Assembly (NCBI GenBank): GCA_024682015.1 | Contig: JAIKZT010000209.1 | Span: 1 to 14,800 of the forward strand | DNA from: Clostridia bacterium | GTDB lineage: Bacteria; Bacillota; Clostridia; Peptostreptococcales; Anaerovoracaceae | Direction: 5' to 3' | Length of the DNA stretch: 14,800 nucleotides | Shown: in pieces, positions 1 to 7,147 of the stretch | Position numbering within the stretch: the stretch's first letter is position 1 | How the letters are laid out: each line of letters opens with the position of its first letter | Notes under the pieces: generated by a model | Told to the model about the DNA's origin: nothing | What the model saw: the letters and a program-made list of their open reading frames with translations, nothing else | The model's database searches: none | Program-made: the position numbers and the translations under genes

Positions 1-1185
1 CTTGTTGAAACCGTGGGTAGCGGAGACGGAGGCGCCCATGCAGAGGGTCATCTCGATGGCGGACAGAGGCGGCGCCGCGCCGAGCGTATAGCAGCCGATG
101 TTGCCGAGGACCGTGCACTTGTTCTTCGCGAGCGTGTAGAACAGGCCTCTGTGCGGACAGCCCGCGCACATGACGGGCGGCCGGCCGGGCAGCGCTTCAT
201 CCAAAGCCTTTCCTTCGTGTTTCGGCAGGCCCAGCTTTTCCGCCACGAGGTTCTGCGAGAATTCGCCCAGGAGCGGGAAGATCTCCTTGCCGGCGCAGTA
301 CAGGCCCAGCTCCTTCACGTGGGTCTCGATGAAGGGGTCTAGTTCTTCCACGACCACGAGCTTTTCGACGCTTGCCGCGAAGTCGCGGATCTTCTTCTCC
401 GGGAGCGGCCAGATGAGGCCGAACTTCAGGACCGGATATCTGTCGCCGCAGACTTCCTTCACGTACTGATACGACGTGGAGGAGGTGAGGATGCCGATGG
501 CATGGTCGGCACCTTCCTCGAGGCGGTTCAGGCCGGTGACCTCGGCGAATTCCACCAGTTTGCGCGTGCGCTCCTCGACGAGCGGATGGTGCTTGATGGC
601 GTTGGCCGGGGTCATGACGTACTTGGCGATGTTCTTGGCATAGGGCTTTGCCGGGGCTTCGGCGCGGTCACCCGTTTCGACGACGGACTGCGAGTGCGCG
701 ATGCGCGTGCACATCTTCAGGAAGAAGGGCACGTCGAACCGCTCGGACAGGTCGAAAGCCTGCTTGGCAAAGTCGAGCGCCTCCGCGGAATCGGCGGGCT
801 CGAGCATGGGGATCTTCGCGGAGCGCGCGTAGTGACGGGAGTCCTGCTCGTTCTGGGAGCTGTGCATGCCGGCGTCGTCCGCCACCGCGATGACCATGCC
901 GGCGTTGACCCCGGTATAGGACACGGTGAACAGGGGATCCGCGGCTACGTTGAGGCCCACGTGCTTCATGCCGCAAAAAGAGCGCTTGCCGGCCAGAGAC
1001 GCGCCGAAGGCGGTCTCCATGGCCACCTTCTCGTTCGGCGCCCATTCGGCGTATATTTCGTCGTACTTCGCCGCTTCCTCAGTGATCTCGGTGCTGGGCG
1101 TGCCCGGGTAAGAGGATACCACCTGCACGCCGGCTTCCCAGAGTCCCCGGGCCGCGGCTGCGTTGCCAAGCATCAGTTTCTTCAT
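1..1185 (-). CDS. iorA: Indolepyruvate:ferredoxin oxidoreductase alpha subunit, 3' end beyond the left edge
   Basis: The enzyme oxidatively decarboxylates aryl-pyruvates (from Trp, Phe, Tyr transamination) to aryl-acetyl-CoA, using TPP and passing electrons to ferredoxin in the cytoplasm. The first 395 residues are seen. They show the N-terminal pyrimidine-binding domain with YPGTPSTE (26-33), the NEKVAMETAFGAS segment (51-63) and the conserved CAGCPHRG motif (340-347) that opens the TPP domain. The rest of the TPP domain and the C-terminal 4Fe-4S ferredoxin part expected in a family member of about 600 residues lie outside the window. The ATG is 4 bases after the stop of the TrpR-like gene, and its AGGAAG ribosome site lies inside that gene's end, so the two are very probably co-transcribed and translationally coupled. 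The beta subunit gene is expected further left. Identification is by recalled family motifs; confidence is high. Confidence 0.93.
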   Translation of the reverse strand, partial: MKKLMLGNAAAARGLWEAGVQVVSSYPGTPSTEITEEAAKYDEIYAEWAPNEKVAMETAFGASLAGKRSFCGMKHVGLNVAADPLFTVSYTGVNAGMVIAVADDAGMHSSQNEQDSRHYARSAKIPMLEPADSAEALDFAKQAFDLSERFDVPFFLKMCTRIAHSQSVVETGDRAEAPAKPYAKNIAKYVMTPANAIKHHPLVEERTRKLVEFAEVTGLNRLEEGADHAIGILTSSTSYQYVKEVCGDRYPVLKFGLIWPLPEKKIRDFAASVEKLVVVEELDPFIETHVKELGLYCAGKEIFPLLGEFSQNLVAEKLGLPKHEGKALDEALPGRPPVMCAGCPHRGLFYTLAKNKCTVLGNIGCYTLGAAPPLSAIEMTLCMGASVSATHGFNK

Positions 1186-1189
1186 TCGG

Positions 1190-1507
1190 TTATTCTTCCT
1201 TTCTGGCTTCACCCGCCATGCCGTTGCGCAGGATGATGTCCTTCATGGCGCTTCCGCTCTCCTTGTCGATGATATTGCGGCGCACGCGGCTGATGGTGGC
1301 GCTGCTGGTACCGGTCTTTTCCAGGATCTCCGTGTACACCTTGTTCTGCAGCAGCATCATGGCCACGTCAAAACGCTGTTCCATGCTGCGCTGTTCCGTC
1401 GGCGAACAGAGATCCTCAAAAAATCGACGGGCTTCGTCTGCATCCCGCAGATCCAGAACGGCCTCGTACAGAGCCGTGCTGCGGTCTTTTCTCGTATTCT
1501 TCGCCAT
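1190..1507 (-). CDS. yerC: TrpR-like (YerC/YecD family) transcriptional regulator
   Basis: This 105-residue protein matches the TrpR-related YerC family of Bacillota. It has an N-terminal helix with LYEAVLDL, then FFEDLCSPTEQRSMEQRFDVAMML (30-52), and a helix-turn-helix around 58-77 ending in TGTSSATISRVRR. The ATG at 1507 has an AAAGG ribosome site about 8 bases upstream. A longer in-frame start at 1660 would run through the promoter and is rejected. YerC members are presumed DNA-binding proteins related to the tryptophan repressor, but their ligand and targets are largely unknown. Here it heads an operon with iorA, an aromatic amino-acid catabolic enzyme, which suggests it senses an aromatic amino acid or its keto acid (inference). 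An 18-base palindrome lies in its own promoter, consistent with autoregulation. Confidence 0.88.
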   Translation of the reverse strand: MAKNTRKDRSTALYEAVLDLRDADEARRFFEDLCSPTEQRSMEQRFDVAMMLLQNKVYTEILEKTGTSSATISRVRRNIIDKESGSAMKDIILRNGMAGEARKEE

Positions 1508-1558
1508 CTTTGCCAACCTTTCTGTTCCATCGGATGGTGCGAAAAGATAATATAGGCC

Positions 1559-1587
1559 ATTGTAACACTTTAACCTGTGAAAGTAAA
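1559..1587 (-). promoter_or_regulatory. Vegetative promoter of the yerC-iorA operon
   Basis: Read on the minus strand there is TTTACT (-35, 1582-1587), a 17-base spacer and TACAAT (-10, 1559-1564), about 50 bases upstream of the yerC ATG. Spacing and box quality fit a sigma-A/sigma-70 promoter. An 18-base palindrome occupies the spacer and overlaps the -35, the position expected for a repressor site. Confidence 0.7.
1567..1584. promoter_or_regulatory. Palindromic candidate operator for the TrpR-like regulator
   Basis: The site reads ACTTTAAC-CT-GTGAAAGT, an 18-base inverted repeat with one mismatch between arms and a 2-base centre. This is the same overall length as classical TrpR operators. 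It lies inside the yerC promoter. A further half-site-like ACTTTAAT follows at 1590-1597. The half-site ACTTTAAC recurs in both orientations at the ligase promoter (2242-2267). Assignment to the TrpR-like protein is inference from position and repetition. Confidence 0.5.
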
Positions 1588-1645
1588 GAACTTTAATGCA
1601 TAAAAGCGCGAAGATTTCTTGCGAACATGCGGGTGCTTCATATAG

Positions 1646-1651
1646 TATAAT
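1646..1651 (+). promoter_or_regulatory. Possible -10 box of the J-domain gene
   Basis: A perfect TATAAT lies 44 bases upstream of the chosen TTG start. No good -35 sits 16-18 bases upstream (TTGCGA at 1619-1624 gives a 21-base spacer), so this is only a plausible promoter element. Confidence 0.35.
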
Positions 1652-1694
1652 ACTGTTCATAGAACGACCGGCGCTGCATCGAGGGGAACGTGCT

Positions 1695-2255
1695 TTGGAT
1701 TACTACGAACTGCTCGGGATCGAGCGATTCACCGATTCATTGGATGAGATCAAAAAAGCATATCGAAAACAGGTTCGTTATTATCACCCTGACAAGGGAA
1801 ACGTGGAGAAGGACATCGCGATCCAGCGGACGCAGGAGCTGAACGAGGCGTACAGCGTTTTGCGCAATCCCGACAGGAAGGCGGCCTACGACCTGACCCT
1901 GCGGGAAGCGGGTCAGGAGAAGCCGAAGCGCCGGCGGCAAAAACCACAGGAGAGGCCGCGGCCTGAACCGCGGGAGAAACCGGCGACCGAGTTCGACAGA
2001 GCCGGTTGGGCGTACGAAGCTTTTACGGAACTGAAGCGGGACCCTCACTATGAGCATAGGCCTGTCGAGGAGCCTGCCGAGCCGGGATACGAAGGTTCCA
2101 CCTTCCTCATCCATCAGAAGAGCAAGCATTACGGGACTTGGACACCGATGCAGTCGTCAACGCGGCCAATGAAGGGCGGGAAGCGGGGACCGGATTTGAG
2201 CCAGCGGAAACGTCCCCTGACTCAAGTGAAACTCGGGGTTGACTTTAACGGATAA
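1695..2255 (+). CDS. J-domain (DnaJ-like) protein with a basic, proline-rich C-terminal tail
   Basis: The protein is 186 residues long if translation begins at TTG 1695, which has GAGGGG 8 bases upstream and starts exactly at the canonical J-domain beginning (M/L-DYYELLGI). An in-frame ATG at 1596 would add 33 residues reading through the promoter-like region, and is less likely. The J domain spans about residues 2-68, with the HPD tripeptide at 31-33, helix II KKAYRKQVRYY and helix IV-like RNPDRKAAYDLTL. J domains stimulate the ATPase of DnaK-type Hsp70. The tail (about 70-186) is rich in K, R, E and P, has no G/F region, zinc finger or DnaJ C-terminal domain, and no family I recognise, so this is a specialised co-chaperone rather than DnaJ itself. 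It is divergent from yerC; no link to its neighbours is evident. Confidence 0.82.
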   Translation: MDYYELLGIERFTDSLDEIKKAYRKQVRYYHPDKGNVEKDIAIQRTQELNEAYSVLRNPDRKAAYDLTLREAGQEKPKRRRQKPQERPRPEPREKPATEFDRAGWAYEAFTELKRDPHYEHRPVEEPAEPGYEGSTFLIHQKSKHYGTWTPMQSSTRPMKGGKRGPDLSQRKRPLTQVKLGVDFNG

Positions 2256-2267
2256 AAGGGTTAAAGT
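2239..2267 (+). promoter_or_regulatory. Promoter of the CoA ligase gene with an overlapping inverted-repeat operator
   Basis: TTGACT (2239-2244), a 17-base spacer and TAAAGT (2262-2267) make a reasonable vegetative promoter about 50 bases before the ligase ATG. It overlaps the stop codon of the J-domain gene. Superimposed is a perfect inverted repeat, ACTTTAAC (2242-2249) and GTTAAAGT (2260-2267), with 10 bases between the arms. The arms cover parts of the -35 and all of the -10. The same 8-base element forms the palindrome in the yerC promoter, implying a shared repressor (inference). Confidence 0.6.
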
Positions 2268-2318
2268 ATCAGTATTGGCCATGATGGCAATCTTACGAAA
2301 GCAAAGGAGCAAGAAAAC

Positions 2319-3953
<1,635 letters not shown>

Positions 3954-4055
3954 CGCGCGGACAGGCCGGTTTTATAATTCAATTTTGCATCAGTCAATGC
4001 ATATGATAATCGACCGCCGAACGAAATAATTCATATTTAACTCATGGTGAAAGAG

Positions 4056-4090
4056 CGGCAGGCTGTCAGGAGCAGCCTGCCGTTTGTTAT
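4056..4090 (+). terminator. Rho-independent terminator after the CoA ligase gene
   Basis: A perfect 10-base stem, CGGCAGGCTG / CAGCCTGCCG, with a 7-base loop, is followed by TTTGTTAT. A second small hairpin (GCGGCA/TGCCGC, 4091-4106) and a run of eight T at 4127-4134 after a weak CGCG stem may act as back-up terminators before the next promoter. Confidence 0.8.
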
Positions 4091-4149
4091 GCGGCAAAAC
4101 TGCCGCGCTGAGGGCGCCGGAACGCGTTTTTTTTGATTGTTTTACGGAG

Positions 4150-4166
4150 TGGCACGCTTCTTGCAT
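4150..4166 (+). promoter_or_regulatory. Sigma-54 (RpoN) promoter of the hydrolase-TRAP operon
   Basis: The sequence is TGGCACG-CTTC-TTGCAT. The -24 GG (4151-4152) and -12 GC (4163-4164) are exactly 12 bases apart and every consensus position of TGGCACR-N4-TTGCW is met. Transcription should start near 4176, giving a leader of about 28 bases to the ATG at 4204. Sigma-54 promoters need an ATP-dependent enhancer-binding activator; none is encoded in the window. A possible activator-binding dyad upstream is TGCAT/ATGCA at 3986-4001. Confidence 0.88.
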
Positions 4167-4203
4167 TTTATGTGGTCGAACGAATAAATCGTTAGGAGGA
4201 AAC

Positions 4204-5082
4204 ATGGATAACAGAAGAGATATCTTAAAAGGCATTCTGGACATTCACCTGCACACCGGCCCGTCCGTCGCCAAGCGCGAAGTCGACGTGGCGGACATGC
4301 TGAAGGAAGCGATCGTCGCGGGCTACCGCGGATTCCTGGTGAAGGACCACTACTTCCCGTCCTGCATGGGCGTTACGATGGTGCAGGAGCATAACGATGC
4401 CCAGGGCGTGGAGATCTACAGCTCCATGGCGCTGAACAATTCCATCGGCCTGTTCAACCCGCTGGCCGTCGACACGGCCGCCAGCATGGGCGCGAAGATC
4501 ATCTACTTCCCGACCGTGTCTTCCAAGAATCACATCGACCACCACAAGGGCAAGTTCGCGGGCGCGGGCAATCAGAAGGTCGCCGAGACCCCCGTCGTCT
4601 ACGTGGACGAGCAGGGCAACATGGATCCCATGGCCATCGAGTGCCTGAAGGTCATCGCCGAAAGGGATCTCGTGCTTGGCACGGGTCACGGTACGGCCTG
4701 GGAGATCGACCACCTCGTGGAGAAGGCGTTCGAACTGGGCGTCAAGCGCGTTCTGGTCAACCATCCGCAGTTCCACATCGGCGCCACCTACGAACAGATG
4801 ACGAAGTGGGCGAAGATGGGCGCGTTCATCGAGATGAACGTCTGCGTCTACCACTCCTGCTCCGTGCTCGGACCCCTCGACGATTCCAGTATCGGCGGCA
4901 TGCTGAAGGCGGTGCCCCTCGAAAGCCTCATCCTGGACTCCGACATGGGCCAGAAGGGCAACGGTTCCCCGGTGGAGGGCATGTTCCGGTTCATCTGCAA
5001 GCTCATGGACGAATACGGCCTGTCCGAGGCGGACATCGACCTCATCGCCAAGAAGAACCCGGCCAAGCTGCTGGGCGTATAA
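4204..5082 (+). CDS. DUF6282-type metal-dependent hydrolase (amidohydrolase/TIM-barrel-like)
   Basis: The 292-residue protein starts with AGGAGG 3 bases upstream of ATG 4204. It carries an HxH metal motif near the N-terminus (DIHLHTGPS, H15 and H17), then VKDHY (K47, D48, H49), MALNNSIGLFNP, GTGHG (H162), VNHPQFH (H187) and LDSDMGQ (D246, D248). That succession is typical of amidohydrolase-like TIM barrels with bound metal and corresponds to what I recall of the DUF6282 family. The substrate class (amide, lactone or other ester) is unknown. No signal peptide is visible, so it is cytoplasmic. It is the first gene of the sigma-54 operon, directly upstream of the TRAP binding protein, so it most likely acts on the imported compound (inference). 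Confidence is high for the metal hydrolase fold and moderate for the exact family. Confidence 0.75.
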   Translation: MDNRRDILKGILDIHLHTGPSVAKREVDVADMLKEAIVAGYRGFLVKDHYFPSCMGVTMVQEHNDAQGVEIYSSMALNNSIGLFNPLAVDTAASMGAKIIYFPTVSSKNHIDHHKGKFAGAGNQKVAETPVVYVDEQGNMDPMAIECLKVIAERDLVLGTGHGTAWEIDHLVEKAFELGVKRVLVNHPQFHIGATYEQMTKWAKMGAFIEMNVCVYHSCSVLGPLDDSSIGGMLKAVPLESLILDSDMGQKGNGSPVEGMFRFICKLMDEYGLSEADIDLIAKKNPAKLLGV

Positions 5083-5091
5083 CGGATTATC

Positions 5092-5108
5092 GCAGGCAAA
5101 GAGCCTGC
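5092..5108 (+). other. Intercistronic hairpin before the TRAP binding-protein gene
   Basis: The inverted repeat GCAGGC-AAAGA-GCCTGC follows the hydrolase stop and has no T-run after it. With the larger hairpin at 6380-6409 it brackets the binding-protein message and may protect or process it (inference). Confidence 0.45.
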
Positions 5109-5161
5109 CATAATATAAAAGCGGTTATAAACCAATGTGTCTTTATTTTAGGAGGAAAGAA

Positions 5162-6358
5162 ATGAAGAAGAGAAGTGTAAAGATCGTTGCCCTCATGCTG
5201 ATCGCAGCGATGGTATTTGCGCTCGCCGGCTGCACGCTTGGCAATCAGGCGCAGCAGGCTACGACTGAACCGGCTCAGACCGAGCCCGCTCAGACCGGCA
5301 CCGAGCCCGCTCAGACCGGCACCGAGCCCGCTCAGACCGAGCCCGCCCAGACCGCGGAAGTTACCGTCGGCCTCGAGAGAAACAAGTACCCCATCCCCGA
5401 TTACTCCGGCGTTGGCAGCGATGTGCGGGTCATCCGCCTGTCCGTTTCCATGAATGAAGCGGACTACGGCGTAGCCGCCACCGGCGCCATGGTCAAGACC
5501 TTCGTCGACAAGATGGAGGAACTGTCCGGCGGCAAGGTCGTTGTCCAGGTCTACCCGGGCAACCAGCTGGCCGGCACCACCGACGACATCATCAACGGCC
5601 TGAACACCGGCGCTTTCGAAATGGCTGAAGTCGGCGCAGGCAACTGGGGCGACTACACCACAGCGTTCGCGCCCCTCAACGTGCCCTTCATCCTCGAGAA
5701 CGACGAAGTTGCGTACGACGTCGCCACCGGCGAGATCGGCGATGCCATGTTCGAGCAGTTCACCGCGGACACCAATATGCACCCGGTCGGCTTCATGTAC
5801 ATGGGCATGAGAACCATCACCAACGACAAGAAGGAGATCCACAGCCCGGCAGACGTCAAGGGCCTGAAGATCAGAACCCAGTCCGACCCCATCCAGAGAG
5901 CCACGTTCGAAGCCATCGGCGCTTCCACCATGACGGTCGCTTTCTCCGAACTGTTCACCGCTCTGCAGCAGGGCCAGTGCGACGGCCAGGACAACCCCAT
6001 CTCCCTGATCGTCACCAGAAAGTTCTATGAAGTTCAGAACTATGTCACCATGCTGAACCACATGCCCAACATCTCCATCGTCTTCGCCAGCGACATGCTC
6101 TGGAACCAGCTGAGCGACGAGGAGAAGGGCTGGATGGTCGAAGCGGGCGAAGCCGCCACCAAGGCCGGCTACGACACCTGCGTATCCACCACCGACCTGC
6201 TCAGAAGCCAGCTCGAAGCCTACGGTCTCACCATCACCGACCTGACCTCCGAAGAGCACCAGGCCTTCGTGGACTGCGTCTCCGGCTCCGTCTGGAACGA
6301 CTGCAAGGCCAAGATGGGCGACGATCTCTGGAACAAACTGATGGACGCTGTCAAGTAA
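5162..6358 (+). CDS. TRAP transporter solute-binding lipoprotein (DctP family)
   Basis: This is the extracytoplasmic receptor of a tripartite ATP-independent periplasmic transporter for an organic acid. The 398-residue protein has a lysine/arginine start, a hydrophobic signal and lipobox LAGC (21-24; lipidated C24), then a Thr/Glu/Pro/Ala/Gln linker of five TEPAQ units (35-63), then the DctP domain. Domain landmarks are LSGGKVVVQVYPGNQLAG (121-138), GMRT (R217), GLKIRTQ (R238, corresponding to the conserved arginine that clamps the ligand carboxylate) and GQDNPIS (275-281). AGGAGG precedes ATG 5162. Lipid anchoring fits a Gram-positive or otherwise surface-tethered receptor. Seven of nine arginines use AGA, unlike the CGN-dominated neighbours, suggesting high expression. 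The ligand should be a carboxylate; its identity is unknown. Confidence 0.92.
   Translation: MKKRSVKIVALMLIAAMVFALAGCTLGNQAQQATTEPAQTEPAQTGTEPAQTGTEPAQTEPAQTAEVTVGLERNKYPIPDYSGVGSDVRVIRLSVSMNEADYGVAATGAMVKTFVDKMEELSGGKVVVQVYPGNQLAGTTDDIINGLNTGAFEMAEVGAGNWGDYTTAFAPLNVPFILENDEVAYDVATGEIGDAMFEQFTADTNMHPVGFMYMGMRTITNDKKEIHSPADVKGLKIRTQSDPIQRATFEAIGASTMTVAFSELFTALQQGQCDGQDNPISLIVTRKFYEVQNYVTMLNHMPNISIVFASDMLWNQLSDEEKGWMVEAGEAATKAGYDTCVSTTDLLRSQLEAYGLTITDLTSEEHQAFVDCVSGSVWNDCKAKMGDDLWNKLMDAVK
5264..5350 (+). repeat. Coding tandem repeat in the lipoprotein linker (TEPAQ x5)
   Basis: Five copies of a 15-base unit (ACCGAGCCCGCTCAG and close variants; the first is ACTGAACCGGCTCAG) occur at 5264, 5279, 5300, 5321 and 5336. 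Two ACCGGC (Thr-Gly) spacers interrupt them. The middle part is therefore also a 21-base tandem repeat. Copy number can change in frame without breaking the protein. Confidence 0.85.
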
Positions 6359-6379
6359 ACAGATCCTGACTACTATCCC

Positions 6380-6409
6380 GGTGCGGTCGGCCTTTCTGCC
6401 GGCCGCACC
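6380..6409 (+). other. Strong intercistronic hairpin between TRAP binding-protein and small-subunit genes
   Basis: A 12-base stem (GGTGCGGTCGGC / GCCGGCCGCACC, one G-U pair) has a 6-base loop and is followed only by CTTTGC. With no real T-tract it is more likely a 3'-end stabiliser or partial attenuator than a full terminator. It would keep binding-protein mRNA above that of the membrane subunits (inference). Confidence 0.7.
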
Positions 6410-6439
6410 CTTTGCAAATGACCCCATGGAGGATCCGAC

Positions 6440-7144
6440 ATGGACAAGATGAGAATCGAAAAAAACTGGGGTCTGGAGATGCTGCTGCATTTCGAGACCT
6501 ACATCGGCACCGCGCTGTTCCTGTTCATCACGGTGATCCTGACTGTAAACGTGGTCGGAAGATTTATCTTCCGTCATGAATACGCCTGGATCCAGGAGGT
6601 GTCAGTCATCGCATTCGTGCTCATGACCTACTGCGGCGTTTCCGGTGCCGTCCTGACCCGTCAGAACATCAAGATCGACATGGTGCTCAACATGGTCCCG
6701 TTCAAGGTAAAGCGGGTCATGCTGATCCTCTCCACGTTCATCCATGCCGGATTCACCGCCTGGCTCACGTTCTTCGTGTACCGCATCATCGGCAACATGC
6801 TGAAGACGAAAGGCGTCTACTCCGTCACACGCCTTCCGAAAGTCTATATCTACATAGCCATGGCGATCCTTCTCACGCTCAGCGTCATCCGCGGCCTCAT
6901 CGAGATCAGCCGGCTGGCGAAGGAAGAGGAGAAGACGCTCGGCCGGGCAAAGCCCGCTTTCGACCTGGAGGAGATCTGGGCCGAGGGAGACGCCGCGAGA
7001 GCGGAGTACGTAAAGACTCATCCGGAAGCGATCGAGAAGGTGGAAAAGATCCGCGCGGCCAAGGCCAAGTCCGATGGCGCAGCGGAGGCGAAGGAAGCGA
7101 AAAAGGCCGCGAAAGCTGCCGCGAAGAAAGGAAAGGAGGAATAG
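6440..7144 (+). CDS. TRAP transporter small membrane subunit (DctQ family) with a long charged C-terminal tail
   Basis: The 234-residue protein has four predicted transmembrane helices at about 22-44, 54-73, 91-114 and 134-155. The first connecting segment reads GRFIFRHEYAWIQEVS (40-55), the typical DctQ pattern of a helix end followed by a W-x-E-E/V segment. The subunit bridges the receptor and the large permease. GGAGG lies 7 bases before ATG 6440. The family is usually about 160-180 residues. Here residues from about 160 to 234 form an extra cytoplasmic tail very rich in Lys, Glu and Ala (AAKAKSDGAAEAKEAKKAAK and similar), probably helical. Its end overlaps the ribosome site of the next gene, so a low-complexity extension near the stop is possible. 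It is coupled to the large subunit gene 3 bases downstream. Confidence 0.88.
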   Translation: MDKMRIEKNWGLEMLLHFETYIGTALFLFITVILTVNVVGRFIFRHEYAWIQEVSVIAFVLMTYCGVSGAVLTRQNIKIDMVLNMVPFKVKRVMLILSTFIHAGFTAWLTFFVYRIIGNMLKTKGVYSVTRLPKVYIYIAMAILLTLSVIRGLIEISRLAKEEEKTLGRAKPAFDLEEIWAEGDAARAEYVKTHPEAIEKVEKIRAAKAKSDGAAEAKEAKKAAKAAAKKGKEE

Positions 7145-7147
7145 CAT

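Noticed and set aside
4091..4134. Small hairpin GCGGCA/TGCCGC and an eight-T run before the sigma-54 promoter
   Set aside because: It may be a back-up terminator, but the stem next to the T-run is only about four pairs, so it is not listed separately.
5092..5109. Possible minus-strand sigma-54 site (TGGCAGG-CTCT-TTGC) after the hydrolase gene
   Set aside because: It lacks the conserved C after TGGCA, points into the hydrolase gene in antisense, and is explained by the GCAGGC/GCCTGC hairpin.
5264..5350. Tandem repeats considered as a CRISPR or other non-coding array
   Set aside because: The units are in frame, contiguous, and encode the lipoprotein linker; there are no unique spacers.
5087..6577. 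A 496-codon minus-strand open frame opposite the TRAP receptor gene
   Set aside because: It is a shadow of the receptor gene; its Gly/Leu repeats mirror the TEPAQ repeat, and it has no ribosome site or family motif.
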